A DNA stretch of 64,000 nt from Pseudomonas deceptionensis (GCF_900106095.1 NZ_FNUD01000002.1:558001-622000), one strand, 5' to 3'. Positions 16,854 through 25,453 are shown, numbered from the stretch's first letter. Numbers and translations are program-made. Notes: generated from the letters alone by a model not told the origin.

Positions 16854-17331
16854 GACGGGCCTCGGGTACGTCAATCACGGCATCACCCAGGCCATCGCTG
16901 ACGATACTGCGCCAGCGCTGCGGCGGGCTGTCGAGGTGCAGCTCAAATGCGGTGTTTTCATCGCTGCTTAGCCACAACAACTGCGGCGTGCCCGAGCCCG
17001 CTGTCAGTGGCTGGTCTTGCCCATCCAGTGTCAGTGCCAGTACCAGCCCGTCAGGCAGTAACACCCGTGGTTCGCTCGCCTGCCACTGCTCACCATCAAA
17101 GCGCATCAACTGGTATGCGCCAAGCTCCAGCCGCAGGCCATACTCTTGCCCCTCAAGCACGGCCTTTTCGCGCAAGCCTTGCATCAGGCCGAGCACTACA
17201 TCTGCTTCCTGGCGTGCGTTGCGGGCATGGTTGTCGCCAAGACTGATATGCACCATCGAAACGAGCACGCCGATCAACACCATGACCACCATCAGCTCGA
17301 TCAAGGTAAATCCGGCTGCTGCGTGGCGCAT
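16843..17331 (-). CDS. gspH: Type II secretion minor pseudopilin GspH
   Basis: A 162-residue pseudopilin with the prepilin motif AGFTLIELMVVMVLIGVLVSM (Gly-Phe, Glu+5). The downstream beta-sandwich is the GspH/FimT type, where residues such as REKAVLEGQEYGLRLELGAY recall the conserved segment. It links the tip complex to the major pseudopilin fibre. It overlaps gspI by 11 bases and lies 3 bases after gspG. Confidence 0.85.
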   Translation of the reverse strand: MRHAAAGFTLIELMVVMVLIGVLVSMVHISLGDNHARNARQEADVVLGLMQGLREKAVLEGQEYGLRLELGAYQLMRFDGEQWQASEPRVLLPDGLVLALTLDGQDQPLTAGSGTPQLLWLSSDENTAFELHLDSPPQRWRSIVSDGLGDAVIDVPEARHEG

Positions 17332-17334
17332 GCC

Positions 17335-17787
17335 TCAGTTGCTCCAGTTGCCAATGTCGGCGGCATACCCTTCGCCGTCGGCAACACCGTCGGAACCGAA
17401 GGAATACAGGTCATACCCCGCCGAGTGAGTGCCCGGATTCAAATATTGATAAGCCGTGCCCCACGGGTCCAGCGGCATGCTTTTGAGATAACCCTGGGGG
17501 TTCCAGTTTTTCGCCACGGGGGTGCTAGCAGGCTGCTTGGTCAGTGCTTCGAGACCCTGTTGGGTGGAGGGGTAGTTGAAGGTATCAAGGCGGTACATTT
17601 CCAGGGCTGTGGCGATCGCCTGAATATCGGTGCGCGCGGCGGTCACTTTGGCCTGATCCGGGCGGCTCATGAACTGCGGAACCACGATGGCGCCCAGTAC
17701 GCCGATGATCACCACGACCACCATGATTTCAATCAGGGTGAAGCCGCGCTGAGTGGATTTGGCAGAGGGTTTCGAAGGGAATGTCAT
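17335..17787 (-). CDS. gspG: Type II secretion major pseudopilin GspG
   Basis: A 150-residue major pseudopilin. RGFTLIEIMVVVVIIGVLGAIV carries the Gly-Phe cleavage site and Glu+5. The family-specific stretch (PQFMSRPDQAKVTAARTDI, then ALEMYRLDTFNYPSTQQGLEAL) and the C-terminal calcium-loop region (YDLYSFGSDG) are intact. It polymerises into the pseudopilus that pushes substrates through GspD. The leader is about 15 residues, longer than in the minor pseudopilins here. Confidence 0.93.
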   Translation of the reverse strand: MTFPSKPSAKSTQRGFTLIEIMVVVVIIGVLGAIVVPQFMSRPDQAKVTAARTDIQAIATALEMYRLDTFNYPSTQQGLEALTKQPASTPVAKNWNPQGYLKSMPLDPWGTAYQYLNPGTHSAGYDLYSFGSDGVADGEGYAADIGNWSN

Positions 17788-17790
17788 CAG

Positions 17791-19002
17791 TTAATTCACC
17801 AGTTGATTGAGGCTAAGAATCGGCAACAAAATGGCCATGACGATCAGCAAGACAACGCCGCCCATCAGCACCAACATGATCGGTTCAAACAAACTCACCA
17901 CCAGCGCGATGCGCGCCGCGAGGTTTTTTTCCTGCTGCTCGGCGGCGCGCGCCAGCATGCTGTCCAGCTCACCGACACGCTCACCGCTGGCGATCAGGTG
18001 CAGCATCATCGGGGGGATATCGCCACTGCGTTCCAGCCCTCGGGCCAGGGTGCCGCCTTCTCGTACGGAACGGGCGACATCAAGCATGCGTTGGCGAATA
18101 GCCAGGTTGGCAATCACCGTGGCCGAGATTTCCAGGGCATCCACCAGCGGCACGGCGCTCTTGCCCAAAATTGCCAGGGTGCTGGCAAAGCGCGCGGCTT
18201 CCATCGCTCGCAGCACTGGGCCCACCAGCGGCAGGTTGAGTTGCAGCACATGCCAGCGCAGCTTGAGCCGGGGTTGGCGCAAGGCCCAACGGGCTGCACC
18301 TGTGCCCGCGATCAACAGCATCAGAAGCAGCCAGCCATAGCGGCGTAAACCGCTGCTCGTGGCGATCATGGCTTGGGTCAGCGCGGGCAACGGCTGGCCG
18401 CTGTTGATAAATATTTTGACCACGTCGGGCACCACATAACCGAGCAAAAAGCCGACGATGGCCACCGAGGCGAACATCAGGATCATCGGGTAGACCAATG
18501 CCAGCTGAATCTTTTGGCGCGAGGCCTGGCGGGCTTCGGTGTAGTCGGCCAGTCGCTCCAGCACCTGGCCAAGATGGCCGCTGCGCTCACCGGCGGCGAC
18601 CGTGGCGCGGAACAGCTCGGGGAACGCGCGCGGGAACGCCGACAGCGCTGTGGCCAGCGCATGGCCTTCGATCACTCGACTGCGCACGGCGGCCAACACG
18701 TTGCTCACCACAGTTTTTTCACTTTGCGCAGTCACCGCGGCCAAGGCTTCTTCCAGTGGCAAACCGGCCTGAATCAGGGTCGACAATTGGCGTGTGAGCA
18801 GGGCCAGGTCACTGGCTCCAAGCCGCGTACCGGCCTGCGCATGCCGACCGCTGTGGCGGCTTTTTTTGGCTCCGCTCAAGCGGCTGATGCGCAAGCCCCG
18901 CTCGCGCAAAATCTGCCGTGCATGGCGAGCGCTATCAGCCTCTTGCAGGCCACGGCAGTTGCGTCCGTTGGCGTCCTGCGCCTGATACTCAAAGGCTGGC
19001 AT
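17791..19002 (-). CDS. gspF: Type II secretion inner-membrane platform protein GspF
   Basis: A 403-residue polytopic protein of the GspF/PilC family. Two homologous cytosolic helical domains (about 70-170 and 270-370) are separated by membrane segments (MILMFASVAIVGFLLGYVV and WLLLMLLIAGTGAARW), with a final hydrophobic helix near the C-terminus. LIQAGLPLEEALAAV and SGERVGELDSML are family signatures. It couples GspE ATPase motion to pseudopilus growth. Confidence 0.93.
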   Translation of the reverse strand: MPAFEYQAQDANGRNCRGLQEADSARHARQILRERGLRISRLSGAKKSRHSGRHAQAGTRLGASDLALLTRQLSTLIQAGLPLEEALAAVTAQSEKTVVSNVLAAVRSRVIEGHALATALSAFPRAFPELFRATVAAGERSGHLGQVLERLADYTEARQASRQKIQLALVYPMILMFASVAIVGFLLGYVVPDVVKIFINSGQPLPALTQAMIATSSGLRRYGWLLLMLLIAGTGAARWALRQPRLKLRWHVLQLNLPLVGPVLRAMEAARFASTLAILGKSAVPLVDALEISATVIANLAIRQRMLDVARSVREGGTLARGLERSGDIPPMMLHLIASGERVGELDSMLARAAEQQEKNLAARIALVVSLFEPIMLVLMGGVVLLIVMAILLPILSLNQLVN

Positions 19003-19004
19003 GC

Positions 19005-20477
19005 TCAGTCCGCCTGGGTGACGCGCAGCAGTTCGTCGAGGCTGGTCAGGCCCTCAAGCACTAACCGCTGACCGTCTTGAAACAGGCTGGGTGATCGTTC
19101 GCGCGCCTCCCGTGCCAAGTCAGGTTCACTGGCACCCTGGTGGATCAAGTCGGCCAGGACCGCGTTGATGCTGACCAACTCGTAGATACCGGTACGCCCG
19201 CGGTAGCCTTGCTGGCAGTGAGTACAGCCCTGCGCGCGATACAGAGTCGGAGTGGCTTGGGCGTCGAGCCCGAGCCGGGTGCAGGTTGGCGGGTCGGCGG
19301 GGTAAGGGACTTTGCAGTCAGGGCACAGGGTGCGCAGCAGGCGCTGGGCCAATACCCCGACCAGAGACGAAGCCAGCAGGTAGGCATCGACCCCCATGTC
19401 CACCAGCCGGGTGACGGCACCGATAGCGCTGTTGGTGTGCAGGGTCGACAGCACAAGGTGCCCGGTCAACGAGGCTTGCACGGCGATTTCTGCGGTTTCT
19501 CGATCGCGGATTTCACCGACCATGACCACATCCGGGTCCTGGCGCAAAATCGCCCGCAAGCCACGAGCGAACGTCATGTCGGCCTTGGTGTTGACCGGCG
19601 TTTGGCCGATGCCTGGCAGGTGATATTCCACCGGGTCTTCGACCGTCAGGATATTGCGGTTCGGGTGGTTGAGATGGCTGAGGGCGGCATACAGGCTGGT
19701 GGTTTTGCCCGAGCCCGTGGGGCCGGTCACCAAAAAGATCCCGTGCGGGCGCGCCAGGATCTGCTCAAACCGGTTCAGGGTGGTGGCGTGCATGCCCAGG
19801 CATTTGAGGTCCAGACGCCCGGCCTGCTTGTCGAGTAAACGCATCACTACGCGCTCGCCATGGGCCGAGGGCAAGGTCGAGACCCGCACATCCACTTCAT
19901 GCCCGGCGAGGCGCAAGCTGATACGGCCATCCTGGGGCACGCGCTTTTCAGCGATGTCCAGCCGGGCCATGACCTTGATTCGCGATACCAGCAAGTTGGC
20001 CAGTTCGCGCTTGGGCCTGAGCACTTCGCGCAGTTGACCGTCGATACGCATGCGAACCGACAGGTAATGTTCGAAGGTTTCAAGGTGTACGTCCGAAGCT
20101 TTCTCGCGCATGGCTTCACGTAATAAAGCGTTGATCAGACGAATGATCGGCGCGTCCCCCTCTTGCTCCAGCAGGTCGGCCGTTTGTGGTACTTGCTCGG
20201 CCAGGCTCATCAGGTCGAGCTCGTCGTCCAACCCTTGGGCCACTTGCTCTGCTGCGCTTTGGCCGGCGCTGTAGCTGTTGGCCAGGCGTTCGCTGAACTC
20301 CCCATCGGCTATCAATTGCATCACCGCCTCAAGCCCTGCCCAGCGCCGCGCTTCGGCCAGCGCGGTCAAGGGTGTATCTGCCCGAATCAACAAGGTGGCC
20401 GGGCTGGTCGCAGCGTCCAGCAGCACCCCGAAACGCCGGGCGAAGCTGAAAGGCAAACGTGCGGTTGGCTGGGTCAT
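19005..20477 (-). CDS. gspE: Type II secretion ATPase GspE
   Basis: A 490-residue secretion ATPase. It has an N1E/N2E region (about 1-120), then the core with Walker A GPTGSGKTTS, the Asp box following NILTVEDPVEYHLPG, Walker B DVVMVGEIRDRETAEIA, and the His box LSTLHTNSA. A four-Cys zinc motif (CPDC ... CTHC, about residues 395-425) marks GspE rather than PilB-type relatives. It powers the pseudopilus from the cytosol. Its start overlaps the gspD stop by 4 bases. Confidence 0.94.
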   Translation of the reverse strand: MTQPTARLPFSFARRFGVLLDAATSPATLLIRADTPLTALAEARRWAGLEAVMQLIADGEFSERLANSYSAGQSAAEQVAQGLDDELDLMSLAEQVPQTADLLEQEGDAPIIRLINALLREAMREKASDVHLETFEHYLSVRMRIDGQLREVLRPKRELANLLVSRIKVMARLDIAEKRVPQDGRISLRLAGHEVDVRVSTLPSAHGERVVMRLLDKQAGRLDLKCLGMHATTLNRFEQILARPHGIFLVTGPTGSGKTTSLYAALSHLNHPNRNILTVEDPVEYHLPGIGQTPVNTKADMTFARGLRAILRQDPDVVMVGEIRDRETAEIAVQASLTGHLVLSTLHTNSAIGAVTRLVDMGVDAYLLASSLVGVLAQRLLRTLCPDCKVPYPADPPTCTRLGLDAQATPTLYRAQGCTHCQQGYRGRTGIYELVSINAVLADLIHQGASEPDLAREARERSPSLFQDGQRLVLEGLTSLDELLRVTQAD

Positions 20478-22399
20478 GGACGGAGTGCTTTGGGCTGACG
20501 CAGATCCATCGTGGACGGGTCTTGCATGCTGCCCTCGAACATTTGTTGCGGGTCGCCGGGTAACAACAACGAATTTTTACCTTTGTCGGCCGGCTGACTG
20601 AGGTTGCGCAAGGCGTTGTAACGGCTTTCGCTGATCTCACGAATATCGTGTTTGCTGCGCACAATGGTCGGGCGCAAAAAGACCATCAAATTGGTTTTGG
20701 TGTGGGTGTCTTTGCTCCAGCGAAACAAGGCGCCTAGATACGGAATGCTGCGCAATAACGGCACACCGCTTTGTTGGGTGCGGATGCTGTCTTTGATCAA
20801 TCCGCCGATCACGATAATTTCACCGTCTTCGGCCAGAATGGTGCTTTTTAAAGAGCGCTTGTTGGTGATCAGGTCGGTCGAGTCGAGGCCTTGCAAGGTA
20901 GTCGCTATCTCGGAGTTCTCCTGCTCGACTTCCAGGCGCAGCGAGCTGCCGTCGTTGATGTGCGGTTTGATTTTGAGGCTGATGCCGATGTCTTGACGGG
21001 TAAAAGTCGTATAGGGGTTGTTGGTGCCGTTACCTGTACTGGGCTGAGTACTGGTCTTTAAGGGCACGTTTTGTCCCACCAGAATTTCCGCCTCCTGATT
21101 GTCCAGGGTCAGCAGGCTCGGCGTGGACAACACGTTGTTGTTGGTATCGCTGGCCAAAGCCGATATCAGTGCATTGAAGCGATCACCGCCCACTTGCAGC
21201 ACTGCCCCTTCGGGCAGTTTGGCTTCGCTACCCGACAGCGCACCGATCTGGATATTGGTGCCAGGGAAATTAATTCCACCTTTGGCCCCCCCGGTGTTCA
21301 TACCCCATTGCACACCAAGGGTTTCAACGATGTCGCCAGAGATTTCGACAATCGCAGCGTGGATCAACACCTGCGAGCGCGGCTGGTCGAGTTGGCGCAC
21401 GATGTTTTCCAGGGCTCGAACCTGCGCGGCATCGGCCATCAGCACCAAGGCGTTTTGACTGGCATCGGCCGCCACCATGACCTCACGGGACGACACTTTT
21501 TGAGTGGCACCGGCCAAGGCCGTTTCTTGCTTCATGCCTTGACCTACCGCAGCCAGCACCTCGGCCAGTTGCTTGGCGTCACTGTGGCGCAAACGAATGA
21601 CCCGTGAATTTCCTTGCTGGGCGTTGGCTGGCGTGTCAAGCGAACGGGCAAGGGTGCTTAAACGCTTGCGTACCGCTTCACTGCCCAAAATCACCAGGCG
21701 ATTGGCCGACACGTCCGCAATCACCTGGCTGCTGGCGCCCGTGGCTTTTTTATCCAGCGACTGCTCCATGACCTTGGCAATGTCGCTGGCCAGCCCATGC
21801 TTGAGCCCGACCACGGAGTGGTCATAGCGCGTACCGGCATCCAGTTGTCGAACGATATCGACAATACGACGCGTATTGGCCGCGGTATCGGTGATGATCA
21901 GCGCATTGGCCGAAGCTGAAGGCCCTACGTAGCCATTGCTCGACACCAGGGGCCGCAACAGGCCCGCAAGGTCGGCGGCCACGCTGGTATTGAGTTCGAT
22001 CACACGGGTGACAAATGCCTGGGCCGGGGCAGATTGGGTGTCTGCATAACCTGCCTGGGCTTTGGCCTCGGCCGCAGGAATGATCAATAACCGGTCGCCT
22101 TGATCGATGATGGAGAACCCCTGAGCATCAAGCACTGAGTAGAACAATCGGCGCACGCCTTCGCGGTCCAGCTCCTGCTCGGAGATCACCGTGATTCGCC
22201 CCTGCACCCGAGGATCAAGCACCACGGTTGTGCCCAGTACTGCAGACATTTCCTGCACCACATCACGCAGCTCGGCATCCTTCATTGCCAACTTCCAGTA
22301 CTGCCCAGCGGCAAAGGCCGCCGATTGAAACAGCAACACACAGGACATCGCACCGTATGCCACAAGACGGCCAATGCCTAACGTATTGAATGGGGTCAT
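20474..22399 (-). CDS. gspD: Type II secretion outer-membrane secretin GspD
   Basis: A 641-residue secretin. A signal peptide (about 1-30, ending SAAFA) precedes the N0 domain (LAMKDAELRDVVQEMSAVLG), the repeated N1-N3 KH-like domains, and the C-terminal secretin barrel (VLSTPSLLTLDNQEAEILVGQ, and later IGGLIKDSIRTQQSGVPLLR). The channel opens the outer membrane to folded exoproteins. I saw no gspS pilotin gene in the window; the C-terminal ~40 residues (after NALRNLSQPADKG) may bind one elsewhere. Confidence 0.94.
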   Translation of the reverse strand: MTPFNTLGIGRLVAYGAMSCVLLFQSAAFAAGQYWKLAMKDAELRDVVQEMSAVLGTTVVLDPRVQGRITVISEQELDREGVRRLFYSVLDAQGFSIIDQGDRLLIIPAAEAKAQAGYADTQSAPAQAFVTRVIELNTSVAADLAGLLRPLVSSNGYVGPSASANALIITDTAANTRRIVDIVRQLDAGTRYDHSVVGLKHGLASDIAKVMEQSLDKKATGASSQVIADVSANRLVILGSEAVRKRLSTLARSLDTPANAQQGNSRVIRLRHSDAKQLAEVLAAVGQGMKQETALAGATQKVSSREVMVAADASQNALVLMADAAQVRALENIVRQLDQPRSQVLIHAAIVEISGDIVETLGVQWGMNTGGAKGGINFPGTNIQIGALSGSEAKLPEGAVLQVGGDRFNALISALASDTNNNVLSTPSLLTLDNQEAEILVGQNVPLKTSTQPSTGNGTNNPYTTFTRQDIGISLKIKPHINDGSSLRLEVEQENSEIATTLQGLDSTDLITNKRSLKSTILAEDGEIIVIGGLIKDSIRTQQSGVPLLRSIPYLGALFRWSKDTHTKTNLMVFLRPTIVRSKHDIREISESRYNALRNLSQPADKGKNSLLLPGDPQQMFEGSMQDPSTMDLRQPKALRP

Positions 22400-22408
22400 G
22401 GGGTTTCT

Positions 22409-22939
22409 CTAAGGTTGGTCGACGAGGGGCCGCAGATGGACGGAAGTGGCTTGCGGTTCAGGGCCGCCGGCCCGTGCGGGTAACACATGCCGACTTGCGG
22501 GTTTGAGGCTCAGGCGCTCTTCACGACCATTTCGCCACAGCACCACATGACCAACCTCGACACGACGCAAAACGCTGCCACCGGGCAATTGATCACCCAC
22601 CGAGTAGAAACGGCTACTTTGCGCGCCTGCCAACAGCGCTTGAGACGGACCTTGAGTCGACACAAAACTGGCCCGCAACTGCAAGGCTTCTGCGCTCTGC
22701 ACCCAGGTATTTTGAGCGTTGAGGCCCAGGACCGTAGCAATCGCCTCGGGTTTGAATGGCTCGGGCGCTGGCGCAACCAACGCACTGATGGGTGCAAGCA
22801 CGCGCACCGAACTCAAGGCATCGCGATACTGTTGTTCTTGCCACGCCAAATAACTGCCATAGCCCAAAGGCAATGCCAGCAGCGCGCAACCCATTGCAGA
22901 TGCCCCATAGCGATTGATCATGCGTTTACATGTGTTCAA
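22409..22939 (-). CDS. gspC: Short GspC-like type II secretion protein (no PDZ domain)
   Basis: A 176-residue bitopic protein from TTG 22939, or 170 residues from ATG 22921. A membrane helix lies at about residues 12-30 (GASAMGCALLALPLGYGSYL). The homology-region domain follows (FKPEAIATVLGLNAQNTWVQ, then ALLAGAQSSRFYSVGDQLPGGSVLRRVEVGHVVLWRNGREERL), which contacts the N0 domain of GspD. The protein stops soon after this domain, where many GspC proteins continue with a PDZ or coiled-coil domain. It is the first gene of the gsp operon, 57 bases after the cytochrome gene. Confidence 0.82.
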   Translation of the reverse strand: MNTCKRMINRYGASAMGCALLALPLGYGSYLAWQEQQYRDALSSVRVLAPISALVAPAPEPFKPEAIATVLGLNAQNTWVQSAEALQLRASFVSTQGPSQALLAGAQSSRFYSVGDQLPGGSVLRRVEVGHVVLWRNGREERLSLKPASRHVLPARAGGPEPQATSVHLRPLVDQP

Positions 22940-22996
22940 AACCGTCTCATCTGGATGCCTTTGCAGTCCCGGTAAACCCTATTGTTCGATTGCGCT

Positions 22997-23509
22997 TCAC
23001 GAAAACATGCGCTTGATGATCGGTCGACCCGAACGGTGGTGTTTGATTACTGCCGCCACATGCACGCTCACCAACAACACCAATATTGCGCAGGCCTGCG
23101 TATGAATAAGCGCAAAAAATTCATGAACCTCACTGCTGTCAAACGGTTGAGGGACACTGACAACATTAAAAAATCCGATCGGTCTGTCCATCATCAAAAC
23201 ACCTGAAACCAGAACCGTAACAACCGTCAGATACATCATTGTGTGAATAATAAAAGCCAGCCAGGATTCAATATTATTAACGTCCACAGCCGCCGGAAAA
23301 CCTCGACCAAAAGACACATAAAACCTGAGTATAAAAAGTGGCATCAGCAACAGGCTCAACGACACATTAAAATTTCCAATTACCTGTTTATAACGAGCGG
23401 CCTCACTGATAAGCCCCACAGAAAAGCCCGACACCATCAACCACAGAATCAGTAGTGCCGAAAGTGCATGCAGTACTTTTTGCAAAGCTGAATAGTCAAC
23501 AGCCTTCAT
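22997..23509 (-). CDS. Cytochrome b561-family membrane protein with one haem-ligand His replaced
   Basis: A 170-residue protein with four membrane helices, of the bacterial CybB/cytochrome b561 type. Against E. coli CybB (haem ligands His13, His47, His137, His151), His14, His136 and His150 are kept, with the 14-residue spacing of the last pair intact. The second ligand position reads Asn48 (F-N-V-S where CybB has I-H-V-S). It could therefore bind one haem b, or two with altered chemistry. The gene lies between the LPMO gene and gspC on the same strand, 72 and 57 bases away. Electron transfer to periplasmic partners is a reasonable guess. Confidence 0.85.
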   Translation of the reverse strand: MKAVDYSALQKVLHALSALLILWLMVSGFSVGLISEAARYKQVIGNFNVSLSLLLMPLFILRFYVSFGRGFPAAVDVNNIESWLAFIIHTMMYLTVVTVLVSGVLMMDRPIGFFNVVSVPQPFDSSEVHEFFALIHTQACAILVLLVSVHVAAVIKHHRSGRPIIKRMFS

Positions 23510-23537
23510 CGAAGATTATTTCCTTGCCGTTTAACAA

Positions 23538-23566
23538 ACCGAGCCGCTCATCACAAACAGCTCGGT
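23538..23566 (-). terminator. Hairpin between the LPMO and cytochrome b561 genes
   Basis: Seven-base stem ACCGAGC / GCTCGGT with a 15-base loop, followed on the - strand by TTGTTAAA. It lies between the LPMO stop and the cytochrome start. It could be a weak terminator or attenuator that lowers expression of the cytochrome and gsp genes relative to the LPMO gene. Confidence 0.5.
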
Positions 23567-23581
23567 GTTATTCAGGACTGC

Positions 23582-25054
23582 TTACTTCTCAGTCCAGGCC
23601 ATGTCCCAATGCGATCCGATACCCGGTTCATACTGGGTGGCGGTAGGCGAATATTGTGCGCAGTAACCCGAAACCGGCCACGGCTTACATTCGTACACCT
23701 GGCCATTTTTTGGCTGCAACACAGTGGTGCCTGCCTTGTAAGCCTTGAAACCTTCCGGGTAGATGGCGTCGTACTCCTGACCGCCACCTTCACCGGTCAG
23801 GTTCAGAACTTTCAATTCCTGGAAGTTTTCACGACCATCTGCGCTGCTCGCAATCAGCTTCAGGGAGTGGGCACCCGGGGCGCTGCTAACCGCTACGCTC
23901 AACGGCGCAGTGGTCGCGTTAACGGTTTGCTTGGTGTAGCCCACTTGCTTATTGGCTTCGTTGTAAACCGTCGCTTCAACCGTAATATTTTTATTGGTCA
24001 TCAGGGTCAGGCCAACAGTACCCTTGCCTTTGTCCAACACGTACTCAGCAGCGACATCATGCACGTGCATATAGGCTGCCGGGTCTTGAACCATAAGAAC
24101 CTGCAACTGGTAGTTGGTGACACCGCTCTCAGCTTTGGCATAGAAGGTATTGGCGCCTTTGATCGGCTCAATGGTGCCTTCTTCGTTGCGAACACCCGCT
24201 CGGACTGACTTGTCAGCCGCGTTAACGGTTTGCGCCAGCTTGAAGGACCAGTTCTCTGGCTGGCCTTCTTCCACTGAATCGATACCGACCGAGAAGCTGT
24301 ATTCAGCACTTTCAGCGCTACCGGTAAAAGCTCGGGCCTTCACGGTGTCGCCTGGCAACAAGGGATGAGTCGGCGTCAATGCGCCGACTTTGGTCCAGCC
24401 ATCAGGCGTTGATCCCTCGGCGGTAATATTGACATCCACCACGTCGTAAAAAGCTGCCGCGGTGTCATCGACTGTCCAGGCACCCAGAATTACATGCTGG
24501 CCAACACGGTCAGCCGGAATCACACAGGCGTGCTTTTTGGCTGCCGGGCCGTTGCCACCCGCTGCGCCGTCAATCGGCACACCACCACCGCCTTCAACGC
24601 TGCAAAATGGGGTTAAGTCGAAGTCATCGCGGGTGAGGGGTTGATTAGGGTTCCAATCGGTTTTGGTGACGAAGTATTCCCACTTGGTACTTTTATGGGC
24701 TGCGGTATAGAACCAGCTGAATTCTATTTCGCGGTCCTTGATTTCAGTCAGATGCCAGCGGGTGGCAGACTGCGCATCCAGAGCCGAAAACATGGCATTG
24801 CCACCGCTTGGAATCTTGCCATCGGCAGGTCCAAATGCAGGGAACCCCTTGGGGGCCTCGCCCACTGTTTGCGGCTCATATTCTGCCGGCCCACAGTTGG
24901 TATTCAGGGCCAACCGGCAGGCATAAGCACGCGAAGGTGGCTCGCTCAAGTAACCATGTGCCACCACCTGCTGCGACGCGAACAGCGAAGCCAACAGTGG
25001 CAGCGAAGATGCACACCCCATCAAAGCCCGATGCTTAGAAAGTGCAAATTTCAT
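23582..25054 (-). CDS. gbpA: GbpA-like chitin-active lytic polysaccharide monooxygenase (AA10) with C-terminal chitin-binding domain
   Basis: A 490-residue secreted protein, close to the 485 of Vibrio cholerae GbpA. The signal peptide ends VVA-His33, so the mature enzyme begins with the copper-binding N-terminal His. The second histidine-brace residue is His120 (TAAHKSTKWEYF), and GQHVILGAW with DTAAAFYDVVDV completes the AA10 core (to about 212). Two GbpA-type middle domains follow (about 215-425). The tail (YECKPWPVSGYCAQYSPTA, ending in HWDMAWTEK) is a small CBM5/12- or CBM73-like chitin-binding module. ATG 25054 has AAGGAAC upstream. GbpA and P. aeruginosa CbpD are type II secretion substrates, and the gsp operon lies just downstream. 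Confidence 0.92.
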   Translation of the reverse strand: MKFALSKHRALMGCASSLPLLASLFASQQVVAHGYLSEPPSRAYACRLALNTNCGPAEYEPQTVGEAPKGFPAFGPADGKIPSGGNAMFSALDAQSATRWHLTEIKDREIEFSWFYTAAHKSTKWEYFVTKTDWNPNQPLTRDDFDLTPFCSVEGGGGVPIDGAAGGNGPAAKKHACVIPADRVGQHVILGAWTVDDTAAAFYDVVDVNITAEGSTPDGWTKVGALTPTHPLLPGDTVKARAFTGSAESAEYSFSVGIDSVEEGQPENWSFKLAQTVNAADKSVRAGVRNEEGTIEPIKGANTFYAKAESGVTNYQLQVLMVQDPAAYMHVHDVAAEYVLDKGKGTVGLTLMTNKNITVEATVYNEANKQVGYTKQTVNATTAPLSVAVSSAPGAHSLKLIASSADGRENFQELKVLNLTGEGGGQEYDAIYPEGFKAYKAGTTVLQPKNGQVYECKPWPVSGYCAQYSPTATQYEPGIGSHWDMAWTEK

Positions 25055-25077
25055 ATAAAGTTCCTTAGTTCTTATTA

Positions 25078-25096
25078 AGCAGTCGTTACGACTGCT
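25078..25096. promoter_or_regulatory. Perfect palindrome in the LPMO leader
   Basis: AGCAGTCG-TTA-CGACTGCT: two exact 8-base arms around a 3-base spacer, 23 bases upstream of the LPMO start. It could be an operator or an mRNA hairpin next to the ribosome binding site. Confidence 0.5.
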
Positions 25097-25417
25097 ACTT
25101 TTGGCACCACACACTCAAGCAACACACGCAACACACGCAACATCACAAAAAACGATGGCAATTTAGTTATTGTTAATTATTCGCAACATATAACTACAAT
25201 TTGCACCGATTAAAAATTGGTAACTATCAAGGAAAAATCCCACAGCAAAATAATATCTTTCGCTGCGACACATAAATAAATGGCTGTCAGATTTTACGGG
25301 CATTGGAAAATATGTATGCAGGGAATTTCCTACATACTTGTAGGAAACTTAAGAGCTGTTTGGATGACTATCATCCATATACCAACACAAGTACCGCTAT
25401 AAAAAAACGCCAAAAAA

Positions 25418-25441
25418 AACCCGGCATTTGCCGGGTTTTTT
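25418..25441 (-). terminator. Terminator of hemE
   Basis: Stem ACCCGGCA / TGCCGGGT with A-rich flank on the left and T-run on the right, so it can act in both directions. It lies 13 bases beyond the hemE stop codon. Confidence 0.85.
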
Positions 25442-25453
25442 AATCAATCAACC

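Larger units (their letters stand above)
25055..25453. other. AT-rich regulatory spacer between hemE and the LPMO gene
   Basis: This 399-base gap has no gene. It is markedly more AT-rich than its neighbours, especially 25140-25400. It holds a palindrome just before the LPMO start, short tandem copies of ACACACGCA at about 25120-25140, and the hemE terminator at its far end. The LPMO promoter must lie here; I could not fix its -35/-10 with confidence. Confidence 0.6.

Noticed and set aside
17146..18348. A 400-codon + strand frame across gspH, gspG and gspF
   Set aside because: It crosses three well-conserved pseudopilin and platform genes on the other strand and has a His/Gln-rich composition typical of shadow frames.
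13541..22939. The type II operon as a recent foreign island
   Set aside because: GC content and codon use look like the flanking genes by eye, and no integrase, IS or tRNA edge is visible; only a genome comparison could show transfer.
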